Assembly: GCA_946413525.1 (NCBI GenBank)
Contig: CAMKKZ010000007.1
Location: forward strand, 92,056 to 156,055
Source: an uncultured Oribacterium sp.
GTDB taxonomy: Bacteria; Bacillota; Clostridia; Lachnospirales; Lachnospiraceae
DNA: 64,000 nucleotides
Reading direction: 5' to 3'
The notes below the pieces were generated by a model that had not been told where the DNA came from, ran no database searches, and was given only the letters and a program-made list of their open reading frames with translations. The translations under genes and the position numbers were made by a program. This document shows, in pieces, positions 1 to 8,742 of the stretch (positions are counted from its first letter, which is position 1; each line of letters opens with the position of its first letter).

Positions 1-60
1 TCTTTCCATGCTATACTAATTTCAGGATGTCACACAAAACGTGTACGGCAATGGCAGGCA

Positions 61-290
61 TTGTTTGCACCTTACGCCTGTAAATACCTTTAGGCATATT
101 TATTCGGGTTTTCCCGAAGAACTATCCAGCACCCTATTCGCAGCCGCCTTTGGCGACTGCGAATGTGGGCGTTCAGAGGCGCTTCGCGCCTTGTCCGCCC
201 TCTGGATTTCAGAGAATTCCAAATGAAAAGCAAGCTTCCCATTTGGAATTCTCTGAAATCCAGAGGGTGCAGAATAGCTACAAATGCGGA
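61..290. repeat. palindromic leader region before hpf, with a 28-bp perfect inverted repeat
   Basis: There is no gene in 1-327. The stretch is built of hairpins. ATTCGCAG (136-143) pairs with CTGCGAAT (157-164). A perfect 28-bp inverted repeat has arms at 198-225 and 240-267 and a 14-base loop (226-239). The loop sequence GAAAAGCAAGC recurs in the palindromes near 6468 and 25950. No U-run follows, so this is not a standard terminator. It would form a very stable structure in the hpf leader, about 60 bases before the start codon. Confidence 0.75.
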
Positions 291-327
291 AAAACCGTCA
301 GATAATGCCTGCAGAAGGGAGCGATCT

Positions 328-861
328 ATGAAGTTTAACATTACTGGCCGGAATTTGAACGTTACGGATAACATGCGGAATATGGTGGACAAAAAACTCG
401 GAAAGCTGGACAAGTTTTTCAAGACTGACACCCTGTGCAATGTCACCCTTTCCACACAGAAGGATCTGCATATCATCGAGGTCACTATTCCTGTGAGGGG
501 CAGCGTAATCCGCGCGGAGCAGAGCTCTCCGGACATGTATCAGTCAATCGACCTTGTGGAGGATATTATCGAACGGCAGATTCGCAAATACCGCACCAGG
601 CTCATCAACAAGAAGCAAAACATACAGTCCTTCAGTGACGCGTTTATCGAGGAACACGAAGAGCTGGATGAGCCGGAGATGAAGATCGTCCGTACAAAGC
701 AAATCGACCTGAAGCCGATGACAGCGGAGGAGGCCTGCCTTCAGATGGAACTGGTCGGTCATACGTTCTTTGTCTTCCAAAATGGTGACACCGGCAAGGT
801 GAATGTGGTTTACAAAAGAAAGGGAAACAATACCTACGGACTGATTGAGCCGGAAATTTGA
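328..861 (+). CDS. hpf: long-form ribosome hibernation promoting factor
   Basis: This 177-residue protein is the long HPF that dimerises 70S ribosomes into inactive 100S particles in stationary phase. The N-terminal part (residues 1 to about 100) is the S30AE/YfiA fold that occupies the decoding centre. The C-terminal part (about 120-177, MTAEEACLQMELVGHTFFVF and following) is the dimerisation domain typical of the long form, and the length fits that family. The start at 328 is chosen because AGAAGGGAG lies just upstream and the HPF family begins with MKFNITGRN; a longer open frame runs back to 163 but only through the palindromic leader. It is transcribed alone, and the structured leader may affect its expression. 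Confidence 0.95.
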   Translation: MKFNITGRNLNVTDNMRNMVDKKLGKLDKFFKTDTLCNVTLSTQKDLHIIEVTIPVRGSVIRAEQSSPDMYQSIDLVEDIIERQIRKYRTRLINKKQNIQSFSDAFIEEHEELDEPEMKIVRTKQIDLKPMTAEEACLQMELVGHTFFVFQNGDTGKVNVVYKRKGNNTYGLIEPEI

Positions 862-1012
862 ATTTTTTTCTGGACATATATCCCATTCCCTTGTATTATA
901 GTAAACGCGTTTGAAAAATATGTTTTACTATTATTCATGCACATGGATTCAACAAGGTCCGGGCTGTATAACTTAGGGCTATAACTCAGAGCATTTGAAG
1001 TCGGGGGGGCAA

Positions 1013-1231
1013 ATGGCAAGGAAACGGACAAAAATGACGCTGGCGGAACAGGTCGTGTCAAAAAAAGAAGAGATTGAAGAGGCTAAAGCGCATCTTCAGA
1101 AACTACAGGAGGAACTGACAAGTCTGGAGGATCAGCTCCTAGCTGAAGAAAAGAAGTTAGTGATGGCCGCAATTGATGCCAGCAACAAGAGCACGGATGA
1201 AATTATGGCCTTCCTCAAAGGGGAGACCTGA
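1013..1231 (+). CDS. small charged coiled-coil protein, unknown function
   Basis: A 72-residue protein, very rich in Lys and Glu, with one long predicted helix (residues about 8-50, heptad-like EEIEEAKAHLQKLQEELTSL). No membrane segment, signal or metal motif is seen, and I do not recognise a characterised family. The ATG at 1013 is preferred because a run of seven G (1003-1009) sits at ribosome-binding distance; a TTG at 995 is in frame but has no better site. The homopolymer in the ribosome binding site could make translation sensitive to slippage. The gene is followed by tandem repeats and its own terminator. Confidence 0.7.
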   Translation: MARKRTKMTLAEQVVSKKEEIEEAKAHLQKLQEELTSLEDQLLAEEKKLVMAAIDASNKSTDEIMAFLKGET

Positions 1232-1390
1232 TGACCTGATGACGCATCCGCTTAAGAGACCTGATGACGCGATATCGTATCCGCTTATGAGAATCTTGAT
1301 GACGTGAAATCTCATCCGCTTATAAGGGTCTTGATGACGTGAAGTCGCATCCTCTTATTAGGGTCTCGATGACACGATAACGCATTGCTT
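1228..1390 (+). repeat. imperfect tandem repeat, about 35-bp unit, five copies
   Basis: Five degenerate units share the pattern CTTGATGACGTGAA, then TCRCATCCGCTTA. They start at the stop codon of the small gene and end just before its terminator. Several units can form a short GATG/CATC stem. The unit resembles the first half (stem 2) of the dispersed two-stem element seen at 18379 and 11819, so this may be an amplified part of that family. Confidence 0.7.
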
Positions 1391-1404
1391 GTCTTAATAA
1401 ATTC

Positions 1405-1440
1405 AGGCAGGGATGGCATTTATGCCCCCTGCCTTTTTTC
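1405..1440 (+). terminator. Rho-independent terminator of the small coiled-coil gene
   Basis: AGGCAGGG (1405-1412) pairs with CCCTGCCT (1427-1434), with an inner GGCAT/ATGCC stem, followed by a T-run (1434-1439). It points along the plus strand and separates this unit from the convergent hemZ. Confidence 0.93.
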
Positions 1441-1504
1441 GTTGAGCCATCGAAAGGAAAATCTTTCCTTGTGGCGGCCTGCTTCTTTTTATATTCAAAA
1501 AATC

Positions 1505-3250
1505 CTAAAAAACCATGCCCTTCCGTTCCGGAAGATTCGAAAGGATATTTCCCTTCCTTTCCAGCATGAGGTCCATCCTCTCCATGTAACGGCGGATATC
1601 CTTCCCATTGTCACATCGGCAAATGCGTGGCGAAGAAAAACGGTTTCCTGTCAGGTTCCGAAGCCCTTCTTCACCCTCTCCCACCTCAGGTCCTTGACCA
1701 TTTCCTCGATCTATTCGTGAGGATTTTAACCGCTCTGAATTCTGACACAGATAACCGCCCGCGGAGCAAACCTGCTCATCCTCCTCAAATACGATGACCT
1801 TGGATGCCGAACCCGCGCCGCAGCCCATAACCGTATGCTTTTCCCCCATCATAAGAATATTGTAAAGGCATTCCTTCCCGGCGCGGCTGTACCCCACGTT
1901 TTCCAGATTTCCGGACATGTTCTTCTGTCTGTATAGATAGTACGGAAACAACGAGAGCTCCCCCGCGGCATATTCCGCAGCCATCATCATCCGTTCCATC
2001 TCCGTCAAAAGGAGCGTTTCACCACCCGGGAGCTCCTCCTCGTGGAGGGTGAAATCTGCTCCCGCCCTGTAAACCCCCTCCCATTCCTGTTTTTCCGTTC
2101 TCAGCCTGGCGGCCCGTTTCACGGACAGGGAGTGCACTGTCAGACTATCGGGATGGAGACCGGCAATCCGGCAAAGCGTTTCGGTAAGTTCGGGAAGTCT
2201 CTCCCCGGGAAGCCCCAGAATGATATCCATATTGATGTTATCAAATCCCGACTCCCTGGCAAGCTGGTAGGAACGGTACACATCTTCCACGCTGTGCCTG
2301 CGCCCGATCAGGTCAAGGGTTTTTTGAAGAAAGCTCTGGGGATTGACGGAAATTCGGTCAACACCGGATGACCTGAGGATTTCAAGCTTTGCTTTCGTGA
2401 TGGAATCAGGCCTTCCCGCTTCCACAGTGAACTCGCATATCCTGGAAAAGGGATGGGCGAAGCACTCCTCCCTGATAATATCCATCAGCTTTAAAAGCGC
2501 ATCCTCAGGCAGCGCGGTAGGTGTCCCGCCGCCCACATAGATCGTCTGCAATGCCCTGCCCCGCTTTCCGCACATCTCCTCAACGCAGAAACGGATTTCC
2601 CTCCGCAGGCAGTCAAGGTAGGCAGGAATGCTGCTTTCCCATTTGGATACGGGATTGGACGTGAAGGAACAATAAAGACACCTTGTCGGGCAAAAGGGTA
2701 TGCCGATATAAAGGCTCCACCCTTTCCTTGCCGGAAGACCCGTAACCTCCTTAAGCCTTTGCAGGCTCTCCCGCTCCCTCATGGCGATATCCAAAAGCAG
2801 ATCGAGCTTCCGCTCCCCTATCTGGTATTTTTCGGAAAGCATTTTCCGAATGGAAAAAAGAGCCTCCTCCGTGACCCTTCCCTCAGGATCCCGGGAAGAC
2901 GCTTCATAGAGCATGGGCTCCGCCAAAGTTACCGGACGAATCCCCGTAAGATTCCCCCATGGAAGAATGCGTCCGGTCATGGAGCAAAGCGTTTTATAAA
3001 GGTCTTGTTTGATGATGGATTTGTCTTCCGGACGCCTTCCCGTAAGGGGAAGGCTGTTAGAAAGAATGGAAAGGGTCAGGGAAGGTTCGGAATCCATCGG
3101 CTCTCTTCCTGCCGTTCTTTCCAATTCATAGTAAGAAATGTCATTATCTTTTACAATCTGGAAGCTTTCGCCCGGGAAAAAGGCTTTGACAAGCTCCCTT
3201 ATCTCTTCCTGGAACAGTACTGTTTTGGAATCCAGATTGAGTCTGATCAT
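1505..3250 (-). CDS. hemZ: HemZ-type coproporphyrinogen dehydrogenase-like radical SAM protein
   Basis: A 581-residue radical SAM protein of the HemZ group, related to oxygen-independent coproporphyrinogen oxidases. The [4Fe-4S] motif CxxxCxxC is at residues 187-194 (CPTRCLYC), followed by VGGGTPTAL and the TIM-barrel strands of the HemN family. HemZ carries an N-terminal domain of about 180 residues before the radical SAM core, as seen here. Near the C-terminus, GCGAGSASKV is normal for the family, but about 50 residues (about 500-550) then precede the usual KDIRRYMERMD helix, longer than I expect. Whether HemZ makes haem or has another substrate is unsettled. It follows the metallo-hydrolase gene by 64 bases and is probably co-transcribed with it. 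Confidence 0.9.
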   Translation of the reverse strand: MIRLNLDSKTVLFQEEIRELVKAFFPGESFQIVKDNDISYYELERTAGREPMDSEPSLTLSILSNSLPLTGRRPEDKSIIKQDLYKTLCSMTGRILPWGNLTGIRPVTLAEPMLYEASSRDPEGRVTEEALFSIRKMLSEKYQIGERKLDLLLDIAMRERESLQRLKEVTGLPARKGWSLYIGIPFCPTRCLYCSFTSNPVSKWESSIPAYLDCLRREIRFCVEEMCGKRGRALQTIYVGGGTPTALPEDALLKLMDIIREECFAHPFSRICEFTVEAGRPDSITKAKLEILRSSGVDRISVNPQSFLQKTLDLIGRRHSVEDVYRSYQLARESGFDNINMDIILGLPGERLPELTETLCRIAGLHPDSLTVHSLSVKRAARLRTEKQEWEGVYRAGADFTLHEEELPGGETLLLTEMERMMMAAEYAAGELSLFPYYLYRQKNMSGNLENVGYSRAGKECLYNILMMGEKHTVMGCGAGSASKVIVFEEDEQVCSAGGYLCQNSERLKSSRIDRGNGQGPEVGEGEEGLRNLTGNRFSSPRICRCDNGKDIRRYMERMDLMLERKGNILSNLPERKGMVF

Positions 3251-3314
3251 ATCCCCGCCCCCGTACCGCCACGGCGAAGCCAGCCGTTTTCAAAAAAGTG
3301 CAGCCCTCCGGGCT

Positions 3315-3992
3315 TCAGTATTCCAAAATCGGATTCCACTGCCGTTCATGGGCAATGGTCGTTTCAGCGTCATGTCCGGGAAGGACAAGCGTTTCCTCAG
3401 GCAGAGTCAAAAGCCTGTTGCGTATGCTGTCAGCAATCGATGAGAAAGACCCTGTCGGAAAGTCCGTCCTTCCGAAAGACTCGCGGAACAGGGTGTCGCC
3501 GCTGAAAAGGACAGGCAGAGCTGATGCGCCCCCGCTGCTCGTTTTTCCTTTTCCGGCTACTGCGTCAGGTATGAAATAACATACCGAACCCGCCGTATGT
3601 CCCGGTGTTTCCATCACCGTCCACGAATGTCCCAAAAGTGAAAGCACATCCCCATCATGCAGGCCCCTGTACTCAAGGAGCTCCGTATCCAGAAGATGCG
3701 GGTGGGACAAGTTCATCCTGTTGTCCGACAGCAGCCCCCTCTCCGCCTCGGAAGCATAAATATCCGCGGCGAAATGCCTGCTGACGGCAGAAGCCGCAAG
3801 CATGTGGTCAAAATGCCCGTGTGTCAGCAGGATGGCAGAAAGCCGCGCATGAAGCTTATCTTCAATCACCCTGATAATGCCCTCCGCGTCATCGGCTGGA
3901 TCGATCAGTACGCAGCATTCGCTTTCTCTATCAAAGACGAAATATACATTCGTACGGATTTCGCCCAATACTGTCCGGCTGATTTCAAGCAT
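3315..3992 (-). CDS. metallo-beta-lactamase fold hydrolase, glyoxalase II-like
   Basis: About 225 residues with the full metal-binding signature of the MBL fold: THGHFDH near residue 60, a second His in METPGHTAGS, the bridging Asp in FSGDTLF and a last His in VLPGHD. These match small hydroxyacylglutathione hydrolase-like proteins (YcbL group) that are common beside rel in Bacillota. The exact thioester or other substrate cannot be read from the sequence. ATG 3992 is preferred because AAGGAGTGG lies eight bases upstream; a GTG at 4001 is the alternative. It sits between rel and hemZ on the same strand. Confidence 0.88.
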   Translation of the reverse strand: MLEISRTVLGEIRTNVYFVFDRESECCVLIDPADDAEGIIRVIEDKLHARLSAILLTHGHFDHMLAASAVSRHFAADIYASEAERGLLSDNRMNLSHPHLLDTELLEYRGLHDGDVLSLLGHSWTVMETPGHTAGSVCYFIPDAVAGKGKTSSGGASALPVLFSGDTLFRESFGRTDFPTGSFSSIADSIRNRLLTLPEETLVLPGHDAETTIAHERQWNPILEY

Positions 3993-4035
3993 TTTTTCCA
4001 CTCCTTGTCTGTCAGAACACTGTCCATGATACTAT

Positions 4036-4138
4036 TCGGAAGATTTCAACTCCTGCGCGTCCTTTGAATTTACATCTGCCAGAAACCGTCGTAATACTTT
4101 TCGTAAGATTTCATCACCCGTGCGCCCTTTGAATCTCC
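4036..4138 (-). repeat. partial duplication of the rel 3' end
   Basis: The last codons of rel and the bases after its stop (4099-4138) recur in diverged form at 4036-4073. Both read, on the plus strand, TTCGKAAGATTTCAWC and then CCTTTGAATYT. The second copy lies in the gap between rel and the metallo-hydrolase gene and encodes nothing. Confidence 0.65.
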
Positions 4139-6372
4139 AGGACACCATTGATTTTCCGGAGTTTTGTAACCAGATTCCTAAGCTCCAGCAAATCATGCAC
4201 GTCGAAAGCCACCTCGATATTCGCCTTTCCTGACTTGGCAACCCTGCAGCTCAATCCCTTGATATCAATATTCGAATCGGAAAATGTCTTGGAAATGTCC
4301 ACCATCTGCCCCATTCGGTTGCTTGTGACAAGCTGCAGCATCGTCGCGAAGGTCTCTCCGGATGTATCCGTACGCCATTCCACATCGATGAGCCGGTCCT
4401 TTTCATCCTGAGGAACCCCGATCAGGCTGTTGCAATCCGTACGATGCACCGTGATTCCGCGTCCCCTGGTGATGAAGCCGATAATCTCGTCCCCCGGGAC
4501 AGGGGTACAGCATTTCGCGTAATGGACGGCAAGCCCCTCGACCCCATGAACAACCACGCCGGAATTGCTTTTCCGGATGAACGCCGGCTTACTCGTCATC
4601 TCCCGGATGTTATTAAGCACAGAGGCATCATCCGTATTGCTGTCCTCGGCCTTTTTCTTGAGATCAATAAGCCTTGTCACTACCTGAGATTCCTTAAGGC
4701 CGCCCCTCCCTACGGATGCCAGGACAGAATTCCAGTCCGTATAACTGAAACGTTTTACGACGTTTTCGAGAAATTCCGGCTTTGTCAGTTCGGATAAGGC
4801 ATAGCCCCTGGATTTCGCGTTCTTCTCCAGTATTTCCTTTCCGCGTTCGATATTTTCTTCTTTCTGCTCATGCTTGAACCATTGATTGATCTTGCTCCTG
4901 GCCTGGGTGGACTTGACGATCTTCAGCCAGTCCCTGGAAGGACCCCTGCAATTTTGCGAAGTCTGGATTTCAACCCTGTCGCCGTTTTGCAGCTTGTATT
5001 CGATGGGCACGATCCTGTCATTCACCTTGGCCCCGGTCATACGGTTCCCGACAGCGGAATGTATGGCATAGGCAAAATCAATGGTGCAGGAACCGACCGG
5101 AAGTGTTTTTACATCGCCGTTCGGCGTAAAGCAGTACACGTTCTCATTGAAAAGGCTGAGATCCGACTTTACCATGTCAATGAACTCTCTGGAATCCGAC
5201 TCGTCCCTTTGCCATTCCAGAATCTGATGAAGCCATCGCATCTTTTCAAGCTCGCTGTCGGATACCTTTTCCTTCGAACCCTTCTCTTTGTATTTCCAAT
5301 GGGCAGCAATGCCGAACTCCGCTGTACGGTGCATTTCAAAGGTCCGGATCTGTATTTCGAAAGGCACCCCGTCCGAACCAATGACAGTGGTATGAAGCGA
5401 CTGGTACATATTCGGCTTCGGCATGGCGATATAATCCTTGAACCTGCCTGGGATAGGCATGTACATCTTGTGGATCACGCCAAGGACCGCGTAGCAGTCA
5501 CGTACCGATTCTACAAGTGCGCGAACGGCAAAAAGGTCGTATATCTCATCAATCGTTTTGTTCTGATTGACCATCTTCCTGTAAATGGAAAAAAAATGCT
5601 TGACGCGTCCGCTGAGCTCAGCCTGAATGCCAATCTCCCTGACGTGTTCATCGACCTCCTTCACGATGCTCTCTATTCTCTTCTCCCTGGCTTCTTTCTT
5701 GAGGTGCACCTTTTCCGCAAGGTCGTAATACACCTCCGGCTTCAGATACTTTAAGGAAAGGTCGTCCATTTCCGTCTTGATCCGGCTGATGCCCAGACGA
5801 TCCGCCAGAGGGGAGTAAATTTCCAGAGACTCCCTGGCTTTTTCGATCCTTTTCTCCGGCGTCTGGTATTCAAGGGTCCGTAGGTTATGAAGGCGGTCAG
5901 CCAGCTTGATAATGATGACGCGGATATCCCTTGCCATGGAAACGAACATTTTCCGTAGGTTTTCGGCCTGCACTACCACCTTGTCCGTCTTAATATTCAA
6001 CTGCGTCAGCTTGGTCACCCCGTCCACCAGGACGGCCACATCCTCATTGAATTCCTTTGCCACCTCCCCAAGGGTCATCCCGGTATCCTCGACCACATCA
6101 TGCAGAAGTCCTGCCGCAATGGTTTCCTTGTCCATTTCCAGGTCGGCCAGGATGATGGCCACACAGAGGGGATGGATAATGTACGGTTCCCCTGATTTCC
6201 TCCTTTGATCCTTATGCTGCTCTTTGGCAACCCTGTAGGCCTTCTCGATCATGCTAAAATCTTCGGAAGGATGGTAGCGGGCAATTGCGTATATGAGCCT
6301 TTCAAAAAGGACTTCCGGCGGCGTTCTGTCTGCTGGTCTTTCCAAAATATTTGTCTCCATTTTCTCTGCCAT
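4114..6372 (-). CDS. rel: bifunctional (p)ppGpp synthetase/hydrolase (Rel/SpoT family)
   Basis: At 752 residues this has the standard length of long RelA/SpoT homologues. In order it shows an HD hydrolase domain (LLHDVVEDTG near residue 90, so hydrolase active), a synthetase domain (about 235-360, with AIMPKPNMYQSLHTTV), a TGS domain (about 400-460, beginning CFTPNGDVKTLPVGS), a helical/zinc-finger-type region with HYAKCCTPVPGDEIIG near 620, and a C-terminal ACT domain (about 670-752). It makes and degrades the stringent-response alarmone. The ATG at 6372 is preceded by AGGAAGGAGGT. It probably heads the unit that includes the MBL hydrolase and hemZ. Confidence 0.96.
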   Translation of the reverse strand: MAEKMETNILERPADRTPPEVLFERLIYAIARYHPSEDFSMIEKAYRVAKEQHKDQRRKSGEPYIIHPLCVAIILADLEMDKETIAAGLLHDVVEDTGMTLGEVAKEFNEDVAVLVDGVTKLTQLNIKTDKVVVQAENLRKMFVSMARDIRVIIIKLADRLHNLRTLEYQTPEKRIEKARESLEIYSPLADRLGISRIKTEMDDLSLKYLKPEVYYDLAEKVHLKKEAREKRIESIVKEVDEHVREIGIQAELSGRVKHFFSIYRKMVNQNKTIDEIYDLFAVRALVESVRDCYAVLGVIHKMYMPIPGRFKDYIAMPKPNMYQSLHTTVIGSDGVPFEIQIRTFEMHRTAEFGIAAHWKYKEKGSKEKVSDSELEKMRWLHQILEWQRDESDSREFIDMVKSDLSLFNENVYCFTPNGDVKTLPVGSCTIDFAYAIHSAVGNRMTGAKVNDRIVPIEYKLQNGDRVEIQTSQNCRGPSRDWLKIVKSTQARSKINQWFKHEQKEENIERGKEILEKNAKSRGYALSELTKPEFLENVVKRFSYTDWNSVLASVGRGGLKESQVVTRLIDLKKKAEDSNTDDASVLNNIREMTSKPAFIRKSNSGVVVHGVEGLAVHYAKCCTPVPGDEIIGFITRGRGITVHRTDCNSLIGVPQDEKDRLIDVEWRTDTSGETFATMLQLVTSNRMGQMVDISKTFSDSNIDIKGLSCRVAKSGKANIEVAFDVHDLLELRNLVTKLRKINGVLEIQRAHG

Positions 6373-6466
6373 AATCTACCTCCTTCCTGTTTCAATAAAA
6401 AACCCGGCATCTTTTCATCTCAATCTGTTCACCTGGCACATTGCGTTTTTTGTGAGGAGTAAAAAA

Positions 6467-6561
6467 GCTGAAAAGCAAGCCTCGGGGAGAATCGGAATAC
6501 GCGCTAATGCTGCGCCTGATAAGTGACCGTTCAGCCTGGCTGAACGGTCACAGAATTCAGC
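6467..6561. repeat. palindromic intergenic element upstream of rel
   Basis: GCTGAA (6467-6472) can close with TTCAGC (6556-6561). Inside is a perfect 13-bp hairpin, GTGACCGTTCAGC (6523-6535) with GCTGAACGGTCAC (6539-6551), loop CTG. The left half (GAAAAGC..GCCTCGGG..CGGAAT.CGC) matches the element at 11917-11950. There is no T-run, so it is not a clear terminator. Confidence 0.7.
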
Positions 6562-6599
6562 GGAATTAATAGCTGGGTTTTAAAAATATAATTTTTCGA

Positions 6600-8453
6600 T
6601 TATACCACATCATAGTTAGATTTGTCAAACAAAAACATCGGTCTTGTGGCCTCTTTCAGCCACTCCAGCTCCTCCCCGGAAAAATAAGGGGAAAGATTAT
6701 CAAAAACCTGCTTATGATAGGCATTCAGAAGGGAAAGGTCGTTTTGGGTCATGACGCCGGTATCCAGCGCGTCCAGGTCTATGGGACACATGGTCAGAAA
6801 TTCAAAACGGAGGAATTCCCCATATTCGTTCTCAAAATCCGATTCACATACCGTCAGGTTCTCCATTCTCACGCCATGCGAGCCCTCAATATATATTCCG
6901 GGCTCGTCAGAGGTGATATAACCGGGCCGGAAGGCTTCTGAATCCATGCGCTCCGGAACAAGCCTGTAACGGATGCCATTCGGCCTCTCGTGCACGGAAA
7001 GGAGGTAGCCCACGCCATGCCCTGTACCATGGTTGTAATTCAGCCCTTCCCTCCAGAACAGCTCCCGGGCGGCATAGTCAAAGCTCACCCCGCTGGCCCC
7101 CCGCAATATGCGGACATCCCCCAGACGGAGCATGGCCCGCACCACCATGGTGTAATGTTTACGTTCCTCCTCTGTTACAGGACCCATGGCAATAGTCCTT
7201 GTTATATCCGTCGTCCCTTCAAGATAATGTCCGCCGGAATCCACCAGGTACAGGCCCCTTGGAAGGATTTCCACCTCAGGATCCTCCGAAGGGGAATAAT
7301 GCGGCAGAGCGGCGTTCTTTCCATATGCCGAAATTGTCGGGAAGCTCAGCTCCAGGAAGCCTTCCTGCTCAGAACGAAGCCGGAAGAGGTAATCCGCCCC
7401 TGTCACCTCGCTGAGCCGGTCCGCCCGGAGCACATCCCTGGCCCACTGGGTGAGCCTGCCATCCTTGAAGGCGTGTTTCAGGAAATAGCAATATTTTGTC
7501 ATCGCGACGCCGTCCTTGATATGCGCGGCCCGCTCATTCCTGATTTCAGTTTCATTCTTGACGGCCTTTTCAGAGGAGCTTGGCAGGAAGCGGTCAATCA
7601 CACTGCAGGACTCATTCAGGCATCGGAGCATGGCGTAATTTGTCTTGCCCTTTTCAAGAAGCACCGATTTGGAACAAAGCTCGGAGACCGCCTCATAAGC
7701 TTCCTCATAAGGCCTGAGCCGGACGCCAAGACCGGAAAGGTAATGAAGGACATTTTCATCAAAGCTTGCGGAATTGGCAAACAATACCGCGTCCTCCTTC
7801 AAAAGGAAATAAGCCAGGAATACAGGCGTATAGAGGATATCCCCGCCCCTGAGGTTCAGTATCCAGGCGATATCCTCAAGGCTTGTGATCAAATGGACAT
7901 CCGCCCCTTCCTCCCTCATCTTCTTCCGAATATCCGAAATCTTTTCGGCAGCCGATCTTCCGGCCCATTTCTCGTCAAGGATGAAGACCGGTTCGGACGG
8001 CAGGGGCGGACGATTCTTCCAGATCCTTCCGACAAGATCTGTATCGTATTTAATAGAGGCGGATTTCTTTTTGGCTATCTCATCCAGCCTGCTTCCCAAA
8101 GACTCATCAACACATCTTCCATCGAATGAAAGGCAGCCGTGCTCAGGAAGGCAATCGGCTATATGGGAAGTCAGGGAAGGCACTCCCTTTTCCCCCATTT
8201 TCATAAGGCGGAAGCCGGATCCCCGGAGCTCCTGTTCCGCCTGGATAAAGAACCTTCCGTCCGTAAAAAGCCAGGCATCCTCCATGCCCACCACGGCCTG
8301 TCCGCTCTCCCCGGTAAAGCCGGTCAGGAACTCCACAGCCTTGAAGTATGGGGCGACATATTCACTCTGGTGGAAATCATCCATGGGGACAAGGCAAAGG
8401 TCTATCCCGAGCCTCTCCATTTCTCTCCTGAGTTCAAGCAATTCCTTCCTCAT
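6600..8453 (-). CDS. pepP: aminopeptidase P family metallopeptidase (M24)
   Basis: A peptidase of about 617 residues that cleaves Xaa-Pro N-termini, of the large three-domain type: two creatinase-like N-terminal domains (about 1-150 and 165-310) and a C-terminal pita-bread domain. The metal ligands are all visible in the last domain: DSGGHYLEGTTDITRT (two Asp), HGTGHGVG (His), SDEPGIYIEG (Glu) and LRFEFLT (Glu), so it should be active. The start at ATG 8453 is chosen because AAAGGGGAAGGG precedes it; a GTG at 8471 lies inside that site. It lies downstream of pyrI on the same strand, separated by the large palindromic element at 8477-8672. The gene symbol is by family only. Confidence 0.9.
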   Translation of the reverse strand: MRKELLELRREMERLGIDLCLVPMDDFHQSEYVAPYFKAVEFLTGFTGESGQAVVGMEDAWLFTDGRFFIQAEQELRGSGFRLMKMGEKGVPSLTSHIADCLPEHGCLSFDGRCVDESLGSRLDEIAKKKSASIKYDTDLVGRIWKNRPPLPSEPVFILDEKWAGRSAAEKISDIRKKMREEGADVHLITSLEDIAWILNLRGGDILYTPVFLAYFLLKEDAVLFANSASFDENVLHYLSGLGVRLRPYEEAYEAVSELCSKSVLLEKGKTNYAMLRCLNESCSVIDRFLPSSSEKAVKNETEIRNERAAHIKDGVAMTKYCYFLKHAFKDGRLTQWARDVLRADRLSEVTGADYLFRLRSEQEGFLELSFPTISAYGKNAALPHYSPSEDPEVEILPRGLYLVDSGGHYLEGTTDITRTIAMGPVTEEERKHYTMVVRAMLRLGDVRILRGASGVSFDYAARELFWREGLNYNHGTGHGVGYLLSVHERPNGIRYRLVPERMDSEAFRPGYITSDEPGIYIEGSHGVRMENLTVCESDFENEYGEFLRFEFLTMCPIDLDALDTGVMTQNDLSLLNAYHKQVFDNLSPYFSGEELEWLKEATRPMFLFDKSNYDVV

Positions 8454-8476
8454 TAACCCTTCCCCTTTCACATTTT

Positions 8477-8672
8477 TCCACCTGTACGGTTGCCATCCAA
8501 AGCGATATTTTGATACGGTTTACCGTAATCAAAATATCGCTTTGGATGAGCAACCTACCCCTAAATGAGCAAAACGATTTGCGAAGCAAATCTTTAAGCA
8601 CGCGAAGCGGGCGGTTTTGCGAATTTAGGGGTATTCAGAATGGCCTTTAGGCCATTCAACCGTACAGGTGGA
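8477..8672. repeat. closed multi-branched palindromic element
   Basis: A 16-bp outer stem (8477-8492 with 8657-8672, perfect) encloses three internal hairpins. The first is 8494-8548: 21 bp plus 5 bp, interrupted by one bulged base. The second is 8556-8633: an 11-bp stem TACCCCTAAAT/ATTTAGGGGTA that encloses further GCAAAAC/GTTTTGC and GATTTGC/GCAAATC pairings. The third is 8638-8657: GAATGGCC/GGCCATTC. The whole can fold as a cruciform-like junction in DNA or RNA. No reading frame is supported. Confidence 0.85.
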
Positions 8673-8742
8673 CATTTTTTGAAAAATCATGTCCCTTGCT
8701 GTCTCTTTGATTATAGGCTTTTACAGGCTTTGAACGCGGCGT

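Noticed and set aside
1228..1390. Possible CRISPR array
   Set aside because: Units are directly adjacent and degenerate with no unique spacers, and no cas gene is near.
6990..8129. Plus-strand open frame of 379 codons
   Set aside because: Complement of the M24 peptidase gene.
8477..8672. tRNA or group II intron domain
   Set aside because: No tRNA arms, anticodon loop or intron domain V/VI consensus; the stems are too long and nearly perfect.
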